Assembly (NCBI GenBank): GCA_018056245.1
Contig: JAGPFZ010000002.1
Span: 1 to 64,000, forward strand
Source of the DNA: Bacteroidales bacterium
Lineage (GTDB): Bacteria > Bacteroidota > Bacteroidia > Bacteroidales > VadinHA17
Reading direction: 5' to 3'
DNA: 64,000 nt
Position numbers and translations under genes: made by a program. Under the pieces are notes generated by a model that saw only the letters and a list, made by a program, of their open reading frames with translations, was not told the origin of the DNA and did no database searches. This document shows, piece after piece, positions 45,507-54,481 of the stretch. Positions within the stretch are counted from its first letter, which is position 1, and the number at the start of each line of letters is the position of its first letter.

Positions 45507-46570
45507 AAAGTTTCCTGATATTTCCTGTTTCGGAGGATAATCCATATAACTACCGGTATTCCAATGAGTGAAGTAACGGCATTAAGCGGAAGGACTTTAT
45601 CGGAGCCTGGAAGTTGAGATACAAGGTCGCTGAAAAGCAAAACTGCACTGCCGATAAGTATAGTAGCAGGAATAAGTTTTCTGTGGTCGGGTGTTTTGAG
45701 TAAAATTCTTGCGATATGAGGAACAGCTATTCCAATAAAACCTATAGGACCGCAAAAAGCAGTTACTGTTCCGGCGAGCAAACTGGTAGATGTAAATATC
45801 AATGCCCTTGCTGTCTTTAAATTCAGCCCAAGTGTATGTGCATACTTTTCACCGAGAAGAAGAAGATTTAGCATCTTAACAGAGATAAAACTCAAAAGCA
45901 AACCGGCAAGAATACATATAACCATTACAAGAAGCTGGTCCGATGTTACGTTGCCAAGGTTGCCCATAGTCCAGATGACGTACGATTTCAGCATTGTTTC
46001 ATGACTGAAATACTGCATAATGCTAACTATGGCGGAAATACCGGAGGATAGCATAATCCCAATGATAAGGACAGTCAGTATATCCTTAATTCTTACTGCA
46101 ATATATAAGATAATGATAAGAACCAGTCCGGCACCAATCCACGAAGCTGTAGCAATAAGCCAGGGGCCGAGTGACTTTACCGTTGATGGCTCCAGCCATG
46201 ATGAAAATCCCAGTATTACAAAAGCAACGCCCAAACTTGCACCTGCGCTAATGCCCAATACATAAGGCCCTGCCATAGGATTACGAAAAACTGTCTGCAT
46301 CTGCAGGCCGCTTACCGACAAGGCTGCTCCGACAAGAATGGCAGTAACAGCCTTTGGGATCCTGAACTTTACAATTATTGTGTTGAAATTTGAATTATCA
46401 TTCGCGAAAAGACTGTTTAATATGTCTTCAACAGGGATTGTAACTGAACCGAAAATAATATCCAGAACGAACATCAATGCGGTCATAAAAAACAAAAAGA
46501 AAAAAATTCTACCTTTTCTTTTTTCAATACCATTATTCATATTTCTTTTATGCAATCCTGTTATTTTCAT
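45503..46570 (-). CDS. btuC: Cobalamin ABC transporter permease
   Basis: A 355-residue FecCD/BtuC-type permease with about ten membrane helices. Family motifs are FRIPKAVTAILVGAALSVSGLQMQTVFRNPMAGPYVLGISAGASLGVA and CGPIGFIGIAVPHIARILLKTPDHRKLIPAT (only short parts quoted as typical: GLQMQTVFRNPMAGPYVLG). Its ATG overlaps the binding-protein stop as TAATG and its stop overlaps btuD. Homologues import B12, heme or siderophores; the B12 riboswitch decides for cobalamin. Confidence 0.92.
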   Translation of the reverse strand: MKITGLHKRNMNNGIEKRKGRIFFFLFFMTALMFVLDIIFGSVTIPVEDILNSLFANDNSNFNTIIVKFRIPKAVTAILVGAALSVSGLQMQTVFRNPMAGPYVLGISAGASLGVAFVILGFSSWLEPSTVKSLGPWLIATASWIGAGLVLIIILYIAVRIKDILTVLIIGIMLSSGISAIVSIMQYFSHETMLKSYVIWTMGNLGNVTSDQLLVMVICILAGLLLSFISVKMLNLLLLGEKYAHTLGLNLKTARALIFTSTSLLAGTVTAFCGPIGFIGIAVPHIARILLKTPDHRKLIPATILIGSAVLLFSDLVSQLPGSDKVLPLNAVTSLIGIPVVIWIILRNRKYQETL

Positions 46571-47787
46571 TACTCAAGCTTCTTGTAATAGAAGAGTTCA
46601 TACCCTTCGAAAAGTTCATGATGAATTATAGAAGCAATATCTTTAAGTATTATATAAGGCTTTATTGTGCCGCTCTCCCAATAATCATTTCCTCCGCCAG
46701 GCGATATTCTTTTGTTGTTGTTATATACATTCCTTTTTATTACGGGTGGCAGGAAAGCAAAGCGCCTGTCGATTGCAAAAATCTGACTCAAGCTTGAAGC
46801 GTCTCCTGTATTGAGCCAATATTCTGCATGTTCAGCTTTTACAAATACATTTTCAATGCCCATTGGAACGGCATAGTTTGCTGTCAGTCCTTTCCATATA
46901 TAATAGCCTCCGGCATCATCGATCAGATTGCTTAAATATGAGTTGCCCGGGCTTATGTACCATACGTTTTGCCATGGTAAACCAAGCATTACTTCGGGTC
47001 TTGAATCAATCTTGTTATCAATATATAATTTTAATTTATTGTATTCCGATTCAATATTGTTGAAGATAGAATCGGCTTTATCCTGTAAGCAAAACAGAGC
47101 ACCGAACATTTTTATCCATTCGGCTCTGCCGAGAGGAGTTTCTTCGAGATAATCGGCATTGAAAAGCACCTTTATTCCAAATTCTCTTAGCTTGCTGGAA
47201 TAACTCGCGGTTTCACCGCCTACGCCATAGGTAATTACCAGATCAGGCGCAATATTAATAATACGCTCTTTATCCAGATTTTCTTCATAACCTACATCCT
47301 GGATAAGACCATTAGAAACCATCTTTCTTATTTCATTATCATAAATAAAATTTGTGCCTGACACACCTTTAATTGATTCTGCAACCCCAAGTGCCGATAT
47401 CATCGGGATATATGTCGTTGACATCAGAACAATCTTTTTTACAGGTACATATATAACCATTGAAGAATCTTCGACGTCAGGTTTATTATCTTTATTTCTA
47501 ATAAGATAATATTCAAATCTCGTCCCGGAAGTTTTTTGCCAGGGATCAATTACAATCAGTTTCGAAAAATCGTCCGATTCTTCGATTGTAATATGGGATG
47601 CATATTTAATTTTGTTATGAAAATACCCCTGTTCGTTGTTTTCCTTAGCATTCTGGTTGCGGCATCCAGAGGTTAAAAGAACAAAAATAATGGATAAATA
47701 TGTAATGAATTTTCTCATTCTTTTTCTGCTCACCTTTATATTATTTTTACTTTCATTGAGCCGGTTTATCATCAATATTTTGTTCAT
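46570..47787 (-). CDS. btuF: Cobalamin-binding lipoprotein of the ABC transporter
   Basis: A substrate-binding protein of the BtuF/FepB fold (helical backbone, two lobes; MSTTYIPMISALGVAESIKG and APDLVITYGVGGETASY). The frame from 47787 gives 405 residues and overlaps the previous stop as ATGA. An internal ATG at 47718 would give a more standard lipoprotein signal (MRKFITYLSIIFVLLTSGC), so the start is not settled. It should be lipid-anchored in the periplasm and deliver B12 to the permease. Confidence 0.88.
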   Translation of the reverse strand: MNKILMINRLNESKNNIKVSRKRMRKFITYLSIIFVLLTSGCRNQNAKENNEQGYFHNKIKYASHITIEESDDFSKLIVIDPWQKTSGTRFEYYLIRNKDNKPDVEDSSMVIYVPVKKIVLMSTTYIPMISALGVAESIKGVSGTNFIYDNEIRKMVSNGLIQDVGYEENLDKERIINIAPDLVITYGVGGETASYSSKLREFGIKVLFNADYLEETPLGRAEWIKMFGALFCLQDKADSIFNNIESEYNKLKLYIDNKIDSRPEVMLGLPWQNVWYISPGNSYLSNLIDDAGGYYIWKGLTANYAVPMGIENVFVKAEHAEYWLNTGDASSLSQIFAIDRRFAFLPPVIKRNVYNNNKRISPGGGNDYWESGTIKPYIILKDIASIIHHELFEGYELFYYKKLE

Positions 47788-48821
47788 TCTTCTTTAAAAC
47801 ACATAGTACCCGGTATAATACCAACTCTGACAGAATCAATAATTTCTCCGTTTATTTCAGCCATAAGCAAATATCCTCTCTGTTGATAATCAACTGCATT
47901 AGTAATATACAGACGGTCATCGAAAGGACCCGGACAAATTCTATAATACGTTCTTCCGGAATCTTTGATGAATGGTTCGGAAGGAAGCTGTAATGCTTTA
48001 ACAGGCATTCTCCATACAGATTTTGCAATATAATATAAGGTATCGCCCGAACTGTTTATACAAAGCGAAGAAGGATAGATATTATTCGAATCGAATATGA
48101 ATTTTTTTTCAACTTTCCGGTCTGTAGTATTTATCACATCAATCTCCGGATAATATTCCCCTGTATAGCCTCCGGAACATAGCACCCATAGTTTTCCATT
48201 CTTATCAAATGCCATACTTTCAGGTTCCTGCCCTACTTTAATTGAATCAATAACAGCATCAATAAGTGTATTTATTACAATTATTTCATTTCCTCTCCAC
48301 CAGCATGAAACAAAAGCCAGAGTGTCTTTCCTCAGCATCGCATCGGAGCTTCGTCTGATTTCAATTTGTCCTGAAACTGAATAGCTTTCTGTATTTATGA
48401 CATACAACTTTGTAGAATAGAGGCTTGACACATAAGCTTTAGTGTCGTTTATTACAAGGATCTGACGGGGCGAATTCAGATTAGTAATCGAACCGGCCGA
48501 TTTCATCGAATTTACATCAACAACTTCAATCTTTCCAGAATTGTTTACAACGATGAAACCCTTGTTTCCTGAAATTACCATTGAATTTGTAACATCACCG
48601 AGAGGGCGTCCGTTGACATTGGAAAAGACATCATCATAGACTTTTTGGTGATCGAAAGAATAGAATGAAACAGAGCCATTGCCAGATCCAAAGTTACCCT
48701 CATTTACTACAAAAATTCCTTTCCCGCCCGGGAAAGCCGTGTCCATAGTATCGTCGGAAGTAGTGCAGGAAATAATGCATAATAAAAGGCAAAATAAGAT
48801 TTCAATACTTTTCTTTTTCAT
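47784..48821 (-). CDS. btuG: BtuG-like surface B12-binding beta-propeller lipoprotein
   Basis: A 345-residue lipoprotein (signal ending IISC, Cys 19, followed by TTSDDTMD, a Bacteroidetes surface-export type sequence). The rest is a YncE/DUF5074-type seven-bladed propeller (GKGIFVVNEGNFGSGNGSVSF, GQEPESMAFDKNGKLWVLCSGG). In Bacteroides thetaiotaomicron BtuG is such a propeller lipoprotein that binds B12 very tightly at the cell surface and passes it to BtuB. Its place directly after the btuB gene and behind the B12 riboswitch supports the same role. Confidence 0.87.
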   Translation of the reverse strand: MKKKSIEILFCLLLCIISCTTSDDTMDTAFPGGKGIFVVNEGNFGSGNGSVSFYSFDHQKVYDDVFSNVNGRPLGDVTNSMVISGNKGFIVVNNSGKIEVVDVNSMKSAGSITNLNSPRQILVINDTKAYVSSLYSTKLYVINTESYSVSGQIEIRRSSDAMLRKDTLAFVSCWWRGNEIIVINTLIDAVIDSIKVGQEPESMAFDKNGKLWVLCSGGYTGEYYPEIDVINTTDRKVEKKFIFDSNNIYPSSLCINSSGDTLYYIAKSVWRMPVKALQLPSEPFIKDSGRTYYRICPGPFDDRLYITNAVDYQQRGYLLMAEINGEIIDSVRVGIIPGTMCFKEE

Positions 48822-48836
48822 TACATTATTTGTTTT

Positions 48837-50750
48837 TTATTTTGTTATACGGTATTCTATTGAAAATAAATATGTTCTTCCGGGCATGGGATAGAATTCT
48901 ATTAGCTGATATCTTGTATTCATGAAGTTTTCTATTCTGAATTTCAAGTTAAGTCTATTGATTCCTTTTAAGATATTCATTCCTGCTTCGGCATTAATTA
49001 GACAATAGCGATCCAGATAAGAGCTGTTGTCCGTAGTTGTAAACCGACGCCCGGTAATATTTGAACTAATTGTCACATAATATAAAGAATATTGAATTTT
49101 CGCTGTTCCGGTTGCCTGAAGCCTTGGTACATATATCAACTGACGGCCGGAGATTTCAGGAGAGCCAGATTTATATATCGAGGCATTAAAAGCCAATTTT
49201 TCTATGAAGTCATACCTTAATCTCCCTGCATTTCCTTTTAATGTGAAATCGGCATCAACTCCATTTATATTTACAGATTGTATATTTACAGGCGACCAAT
49301 AATTATATTCTCCCGGAAGCCATTGAATCATATTTCTTATCCTTGAAGTATGAAGAGACAATTCTGACTCGATCTTATTGGCAGGTGCAATATCAATATC
49401 TATTCCGAGGTTTAGTTCGCCCGAATAACAATATTCGTTATCGATATCCGGATTACCGCCCGGATTCCAGTACATATCGTTAAGAGTCGGAAGCCTTGAA
49501 TTTCGTGCAAAATTAACTTTAAGCCATTTTTTCTGCTTTCCGTAAAATGTATAATCCAGAGCAGCCGAAAAATCAGGTATCAGTAATTCACTGTCAGGCA
49601 ATATTTCCTTAATAATTAAAGTTGCCCCTGTATTTTTGAATATTTTTTTTCGCACTATGCCAGAGACAGTAAGAACATTTCTTGTTTTTTCTCCGTCATA
49701 GTTAATGCTATTTACAATGCTGAACTCTTCTGTTACCGATATTTTTAAGCGAGATGCCCCTTTAAGGGGTAGTTCATCCGATACTTTCATTATAAAAACT
49801 GATGAACGGTTATCTGATTTTATATAAGCTTTCTCATTAATATAATCCAAACGATCGTACAATATTCCGGATGAAAAATCGAGAATTGACTTTTTGTTCG
49901 ATCTTGTATGATTTATAGCAAGTCGAAGGGATTCGTCATTTTGCTTTTCACCGGTAGTTTCTGATGTAACAAGAATATTCGAAGGCAGGTTACGGTTTGA
50001 CGACTGAAGCCATAATGCAATAGACGTATTTGAGTTTTGACCCTTGAAATATAATTCCTGCATTATTGCCTTTAGCGATATTTCGGAATTATGTCTATGT
50101 TCAACAACTGGTTCAACATAGCTTACATCATTAATGTATTTGAAATTATTGTCGGCAGTCTCGAGAAATGCTCTTGTTACAGATTTAAAGTTTGATGTTC
50201 CGGCCGATGCTTTCAGTTCGCCAGACCATAATCCATAACTACCGCTCTTACCTTTCAAAGAAATATCATATCTGTTTTTCCAATCTGGCTTCGTATTTAT
50301 AGTGATAAGTGCTCCGAAAGTCCCGTTTCCTTTGATAATTGAAGCATTACCATATTCTATTGAAAGTTCATCAATGAATCCCGCCGGGATAAGTGAAAAA
50401 TCCGATTGCCCGAGCATTGGGGAAGAAAGACTCAGCCCGTTCCATAATATGTTGGAATGAACTGCAGTTGTGCCTCTTAATGATAATGAAGAGAGGCCTC
50501 CAGGCGAATAGTTTTTTATATAAACCGGTATTGTTTCAGAAAGAACCTCTGAAAGGTCCGAGTCTTTTCTTTCGCTTAATATTACAGAATCAACTTCAAA
50601 TCTCCGATACCCATTACTTATATTACCTGAGTAATTACCATTTACAACTATTTCATTGATTCTGATTGTATCGGTAAACAGTGAATGTTGCGCACAGAGA
50701 GTTGATGAGATCGCACAAAGCGACAATATTAATGATGCATGGAATCTCAT
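48837..50750 (-). CDS. btuB: BtuB-like TonB-dependent cobalamin receptor
   Basis: A 637-residue outer-membrane receptor. A signal peptide (about 1-20) is followed by a plug domain (LSEVLSETIPVYIKNYSPGG, SLSLRGTTAVHSNILWNG, LIPAGFIDELSIEYGNAS) and a 22-strand-type barrel ending in FSIEYRITK. It is the first gene after the cobalamin riboswitch and is followed by btuG, btuF, btuC and btuD. It brings B12 across the outer membrane using TonB energy. Confidence 0.92.
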   Translation of the reverse strand: MRFHASLILSLCAISSTLCAQHSLFTDTIRINEIVVNGNYSGNISNGYRRFEVDSVILSERKDSDLSEVLSETIPVYIKNYSPGGLSSLSLRGTTAVHSNILWNGLSLSSPMLGQSDFSLIPAGFIDELSIEYGNASIIKGNGTFGALITINTKPDWKNRYDISLKGKSGSYGLWSGELKASAGTSNFKSVTRAFLETADNNFKYINDVSYVEPVVEHRHNSEISLKAIMQELYFKGQNSNTSIALWLQSSNRNLPSNILVTSETTGEKQNDESLRLAINHTRSNKKSILDFSSGILYDRLDYINEKAYIKSDNRSSVFIMKVSDELPLKGASRLKISVTEEFSIVNSINYDGEKTRNVLTVSGIVRKKIFKNTGATLIIKEILPDSELLIPDFSAALDYTFYGKQKKWLKVNFARNSRLPTLNDMYWNPGGNPDIDNEYCYSGELNLGIDIDIAPANKIESELSLHTSRIRNMIQWLPGEYNYWSPVNIQSVNINGVDADFTLKGNAGRLRYDFIEKLAFNASIYKSGSPEISGRQLIYVPRLQATGTAKIQYSLYYVTISSNITGRRFTTTDNSSYLDRYCLINAEAGMNILKGINRLNLKFRIENFMNTRYQLIEFYPMPGRTYLFSIEYRITK

Positions 50751-50896
50751 TTCGTTCAGGTTTCAGGAAAACCATTGATGTTGCCAATTCGGAGCGTGCC
50801 GGAAAAGAATTTCACATTCATAAGAATAGAATTAAGATTAAACAATAATTTAAATCTCATTAACATTCTTAAACTGACAGGAGAATAAAGTTTTTT

Positions 50897-50912
50897 GAAT
50901 CATAAATGATTC
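50897..50912 (-). repeat. Perfect inverted repeat in the btuB leader
   Basis: GAATCAT and ATGATTC flank a two-base loop. It lies between the riboswitch aptamer and btuB, so it may be part of the expression platform. Read leftward it is followed by A rather than T residues, so it is not a standard terminator. Confidence 0.45.
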
Positions 50913-50949
50913 TCTGCTTTTCTTCCCGAAAGCTTAGAATTATTGAATA

Positions 50950-51110
50950 TATATGGCAGGTCTTCTGACTTATCCCGATTTTTGAAGCCTTCCCATCGGC
51001 CAGTGGGCGGACAGTGGCAGGTTATCAAAAACCATGGTCGAAATATTGACCGGGTATCACAGCAGCGGGTACTGTTACGGATTCAAACCGTATTCCCTCT
51101 TGATTGCATA
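50950..51110 (-). promoter_or_regulatory. Cobalamin riboswitch
   Basis: Read leftward, the conserved core is complete: AAGAGGGAATACGG at the 5' side, then ACCCGCTGCTGTGATACC, the B12 box GCCACTGTCC (about 51009-51018), GGGAAGG, and the 3' AGTCAGAAGACCTGCC. It sits about 200 bases upstream of btuB. On binding adenosylcobalamin or a related corrinoid it should lower expression of the btuBGFCD operon. It accounts for most of the 50751-51309 gap. Confidence 0.96.
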
Positions 51111-51139
51111 TAAAATTTATGCAATACACCATACATTTG

Positions 51140-51175
51140 CAAATATAATTATTTTACTGGCGGTAAGGTGGAAAA
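51140..51175 (-). promoter_or_regulatory. Promoter of the B12 uptake operon
   Basis: CAAATATA at 51140-51147 reads TATATTTG leftward, a perfect -7 element. A TTTTC (plus-strand GAAAA at 51171-51175) lies 23 bases further upstream as a possible -33 element. The start would fall near 51134, about 25 bases before the riboswitch core. Confidence 0.65.
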
Positions 51176-51309
51176 TAAAGAATAAATTTATAAACAAGTG
51201 TTAATAAGGTGAAAATGAATATATTATTCATATCAGTTATTGAATAGAATCATAAATTAAAATCTAAAAGAGAAGAATTCTTATAACTTAAGACTTTAAG
51301 TACAAGGAA

Positions 51310-52347
51310 CTATATGGAACCGCAAGATTTTCTTATGATAAGGGAAGGGCTTAAGTTTACCTGTCGTCTATATTTTCCTTTTCCTGAGTTTTTTACTTCC
51401 GACCAGATCATATTCGAGGCTTTTAGTGCCAGGCCAGGCAGAGGTTTTCTCAGTGCTGTTATGGAAGGGTGCAGAAATTCAAAGCCAGGACCGTCTTCAA
51501 AAGAGATAAGTGCAATGTCGTGAGGGATTCTTAATTTCTTTTTTTCGAAGGCTGCCATTAGCGGGAAAACAAGTTCTGAGTTCATAACAATCAAAACCTG
51601 AATACTTAATGGAGGGCGGAGATATTTTTCCATAAACTGAATATCAATTTCTTCGCCAGCAACCGGCTCTCGAATAATTTCGAGAGACTGTTTCTTATCG
51701 TTAATAGTAAGTTTGTTAAGTGAATCAATAAGTTCTTTGATTATTTTTTCCTGCGACTTATAGCTTTTTTTACCTGCAATGACCAGTACATTTTTGTAAC
51801 CAAGATTATTGATATGACCGGTTATCATTTCCACGCCTGTTGAGAGGTCGGTTGCCACTGTATTAAGGCGGTATTTATCAGTTGTTTTTTCAAGCAATAC
51901 AAAAGGAAAGTCTGCGTCTTTAAGCGTTCTGATTGTCTTGTCATCGGCTGCATCGCCTACAAGAATCAATCCACTGAAAAATTTTCTGAAAGCATTTATA
52001 AAACGATTAAATCGTTGATCATCAGGATCTCTCGATATAACAGTAAATCCTATGCCTATGCTTTCGAAGGCTTTTTCAAGATATGGTGTCAGTTCATAAA
52101 CAAAATATTCATGAAGAGATGGAACAATCATACCTATAATACCTGGCAACGGCTCGATTATTTGAGGAGCTTTTTTCTCTTCACCGGTATCAAAATAACC
52201 CATTTGCCTCGCAAGAGCAAGAACCCTTTCCTGAGTCTCCTTTTTTATGCCATGTTGATCAGCCTTGTTATTCAGAACTAATGAAACAAGAGTACATGAA
52301 ACCCCGAGTTTTTCTGCTAAATCTTTATTTCTAACCTTTTTGCCCAT
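51310..52347 (-). CDS. LacI-family transcriptional regulator
   Basis: A 345-residue LacI/GalR regulator. The N-terminal helix-turn-helix (NKDLAEKLGVSCTLVSLVLN) and hinge are clear, followed by a periplasmic-binding-protein-like sensor domain (GIIGMIVPSLHEYFVYELTPYLEKA, GLILVGDAADD, DIALISFEDGPGFEFLHPSITAL). It probably senses a sugar. No sugar-use gene is adjacent, so its target is elsewhere or it acts more broadly. Confidence 0.93.
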   Translation of the reverse strand: MGKKVRNKDLAEKLGVSCTLVSLVLNNKADQHGIKKETQERVLALARQMGYFDTGEEKKAPQIIEPLPGIIGMIVPSLHEYFVYELTPYLEKAFESIGIGFTVISRDPDDQRFNRFINAFRKFFSGLILVGDAADDKTIRTLKDADFPFVLLEKTTDKYRLNTVATDLSTGVEMITGHINNLGYKNVLVIAGKKSYKSQEKIIKELIDSLNKLTINDKKQSLEIIREPVAGEEIDIQFMEKYLRPPLSIQVLIVMNSELVFPLMAAFEKKKLRIPHDIALISFEDGPGFEFLHPSITALRKPLPGLALKASNMIWSEVKNSGKGKYRRQVNLSPSLIIRKSCGSI

Positions 52348-52507
52348 TAATTATTTAATTTATTAATTCTTAAATTTAGAAATATTTTTTTAGAAATCAT
52401 ACATTTTTTCAACAAATTAACTTTTTTAATTTTTAGCTTGATAAAGCTATGGTGATAAATAATAAATAAATAGATAAAAGTAAAAATTAGAAAAATAAAG
52501 AATAAAT

Positions 52508-54478
52508 TTATCTTCTGTATTGTCTATTTTTTTGTGCCTTAGCCGCTTCGTCAAGTCGTTGCTGCCATTTAGATTTTTTTATAGGTTTCTTTTTACTTTC
52601 GTTTACTTTAGCAATTATAGCTTCGGCATTTATGAACTTTTTTGAAATTAGATTCTGGATATATGTCAGAATATTCGTAAGGAAGAAATAATAAGTCAGA
52701 GCTGCTGAAAAATTATTCAGGAAAAACATAAACATCAAAGGCATCATATACATCATTAACTTCATTCCTGGCTGACTTTGTCCGGAAGTTGAATTTGACA
52801 TTTTCATTGTCAGTATTGTGGAGGCAGTCATGAGTAAAGTGAAAAGACTTACATGATCTCCATAAACCGGGATTTTAAAAGGAAGATCTAATATCGAATC
52901 GTATGAAGAAAGATCTTTTGCCCAGAGAAATGCATGTTGCCTGAGTTCTATTGAAGTCGGGAAAAACCTGAGCATTGCAAAAAGTATAGGGAATTGGAGC
53001 AATGTAGGAAGACAGCCGCCCAGTGGATTTATACCTGCCCTTTTGTATAATTCCATAATGGCCTGTTGCTTTTTCATCGCATCTTCCTTGTTAGGATACT
53101 TCTTTGAAATCTCATCAACTAATGGTTTTAGGGCTTGCATTTTTGCTTGCGACTGGAAAGACTTATACGAAAGAGGGAAAAGAATTATTTTTATAATAAT
53201 TGTCAGAATAAGAATAATAATACCATAGTTTCCGATATATTGATTAAGCCAGTTGAAAATTGGAATTATAAGAAACTGATTTATCCATCTAACAATATTT
53301 TTCCCAAGCGTAACCAGCTCCTCAAGTTGCATGCCTTCTTTTTTGAGAGTAGAAAAATGGTTTGGACCCAGGTAAAATTTCATATTTATCGGTTGGGTAT
53401 TTGCTGGATTAAAAGGGATTCCGATTTCAGCCGCAAAATATTTTATGTATTTTGGAGAGGAAATAGTTCGTCTCTGCAAAAGATGAGCATTCTGAAAAAA
53501 ATCCTCTGCAATTAACACGCAAGAAAAAAACTGATCTTTAAAAGCTATCCAGCTAATCCGTGTTGTAATATCAGCTTCTTCAGATTCTTTTGTTGATCTT
53601 TCTTTAAATCCGTCAACATCATCCTGGTAATATTTGTATTTGATAGTTGTATATGATTCTTCGTTTGATCTCACTTTTTCTTTTTGTGGCGCATACATTT
53701 TCCAGTCGAGAGTAATTGTACTCTGATTCCTGGCAATAAGATCTGAAATTCCGACAAAATTTACTTTGAAATCAACAGAATATTTTCCAGGTGCAAGTGT
53801 ATAGATATACTCTATATATTTGCTGCTATCGGCATAAAGTCTGAGAGAAACAGTAGCAGTGTCATCTGTAGCCGTGATATGCTTTTCGTCAGAAACCGGC
53901 TCAAAGAAGAGATCATTAGTTTGTACAGGTTTATTATCGGCTGTGAAGAAGTTCAGGCCAAAAACTGTCGAATCCCCGTCGAACAAAATAAGTGGTCCGG
54001 AATTATAATCCTTATACTGTTTAAGTTTAGCTGAATAAATTCTTCCACCTTTCAATGATATTTTTAATTCGACCAGGTCATTTTCAAGAATTATAAAATC
54101 ATTTTCTCCTTCAGCTTTACTGGAAAATATACCATACTTATTAATATTTTCCAATTTGCCCGTATCAGAAATTATTTCAGTTTGTTCAGCAGGAATAGCG
54201 GCTTGTTTTGTAGTATCTCTTTCAGTCGCAGGTTGCGAAATTTCAAGATGCTGATTAAGTTCATTCAGTTTAAGCACAACGTCAGGCTGGTTTGGCTTAA
54301 TACTTAATGCATTCATATATTCTATTCTTGCATTTTCATAATTACCGGCATTATAAAGTGAATCGGCCAGAACTACTTTCGCCTCATAAATTTTATTTAT
54401 GCGATAATTATTATAAATGCCAAAACCAATAAAGATTGCGAATATTAGTAACAGCCCTTTAATTGTGTTCTTGTCCAT
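52508..54478 (-). CDS. yidC: Membrane protein insertase YidC
   Basis: A 656-residue YidC/Oxa1/Alb3 insertase. An N-terminal helix (about 5-24) is followed by the large periplasmic domain of Gram-negative YidC and the conserved five-helix core (GNYGIIILILTIIIKIILFP, then YKRAGINPLGGCLPTLLQFPIL and MYMMPLMFMFFLNNFSAALTYYF). The tail is very basic, which helps ribosome contact. It sits 3 bases downstream of pyrG, the usual pairing in Bacteroidetes. Confidence 0.97.
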   Translation of the reverse strand: MDKNTIKGLLLIFAIFIGFGIYNNYRINKIYEAKVVLADSLYNAGNYENARIEYMNALSIKPNQPDVVLKLNELNQHLEISQPATERDTTKQAAIPAEQTEIISDTGKLENINKYGIFSSKAEGENDFIILENDLVELKISLKGGRIYSAKLKQYKDYNSGPLILFDGDSTVFGLNFFTADNKPVQTNDLFFEPVSDEKHITATDDTATVSLRLYADSSKYIEYIYTLAPGKYSVDFKVNFVGISDLIARNQSTITLDWKMYAPQKEKVRSNEESYTTIKYKYYQDDVDGFKERSTKESEEADITTRISWIAFKDQFFSCVLIAEDFFQNAHLLQRRTISSPKYIKYFAAEIGIPFNPANTQPINMKFYLGPNHFSTLKKEGMQLEELVTLGKNIVRWINQFLIIPIFNWLNQYIGNYGIIILILTIIIKIILFPLSYKSFQSQAKMQALKPLVDEISKKYPNKEDAMKKQQAIMELYKRAGINPLGGCLPTLLQFPILFAMLRFFPTSIELRQHAFLWAKDLSSYDSILDLPFKIPVYGDHVSLFTLLMTASTILTMKMSNSTSGQSQPGMKLMMYMMPLMFMFFLNNFSAALTYYFFLTNILTYIQNLISKKFINAEAIIAKVNESKKKPIKKSKWQQRLDEAAKAQKNRQYRR

Positions 54479-54481
54479 GAT

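Noticed and set aside
45507..45545. Longer BtuD N-terminus
   Set aside because: The part lies within the permease gene; the ATGA junction at 45503-45506 is the natural start.
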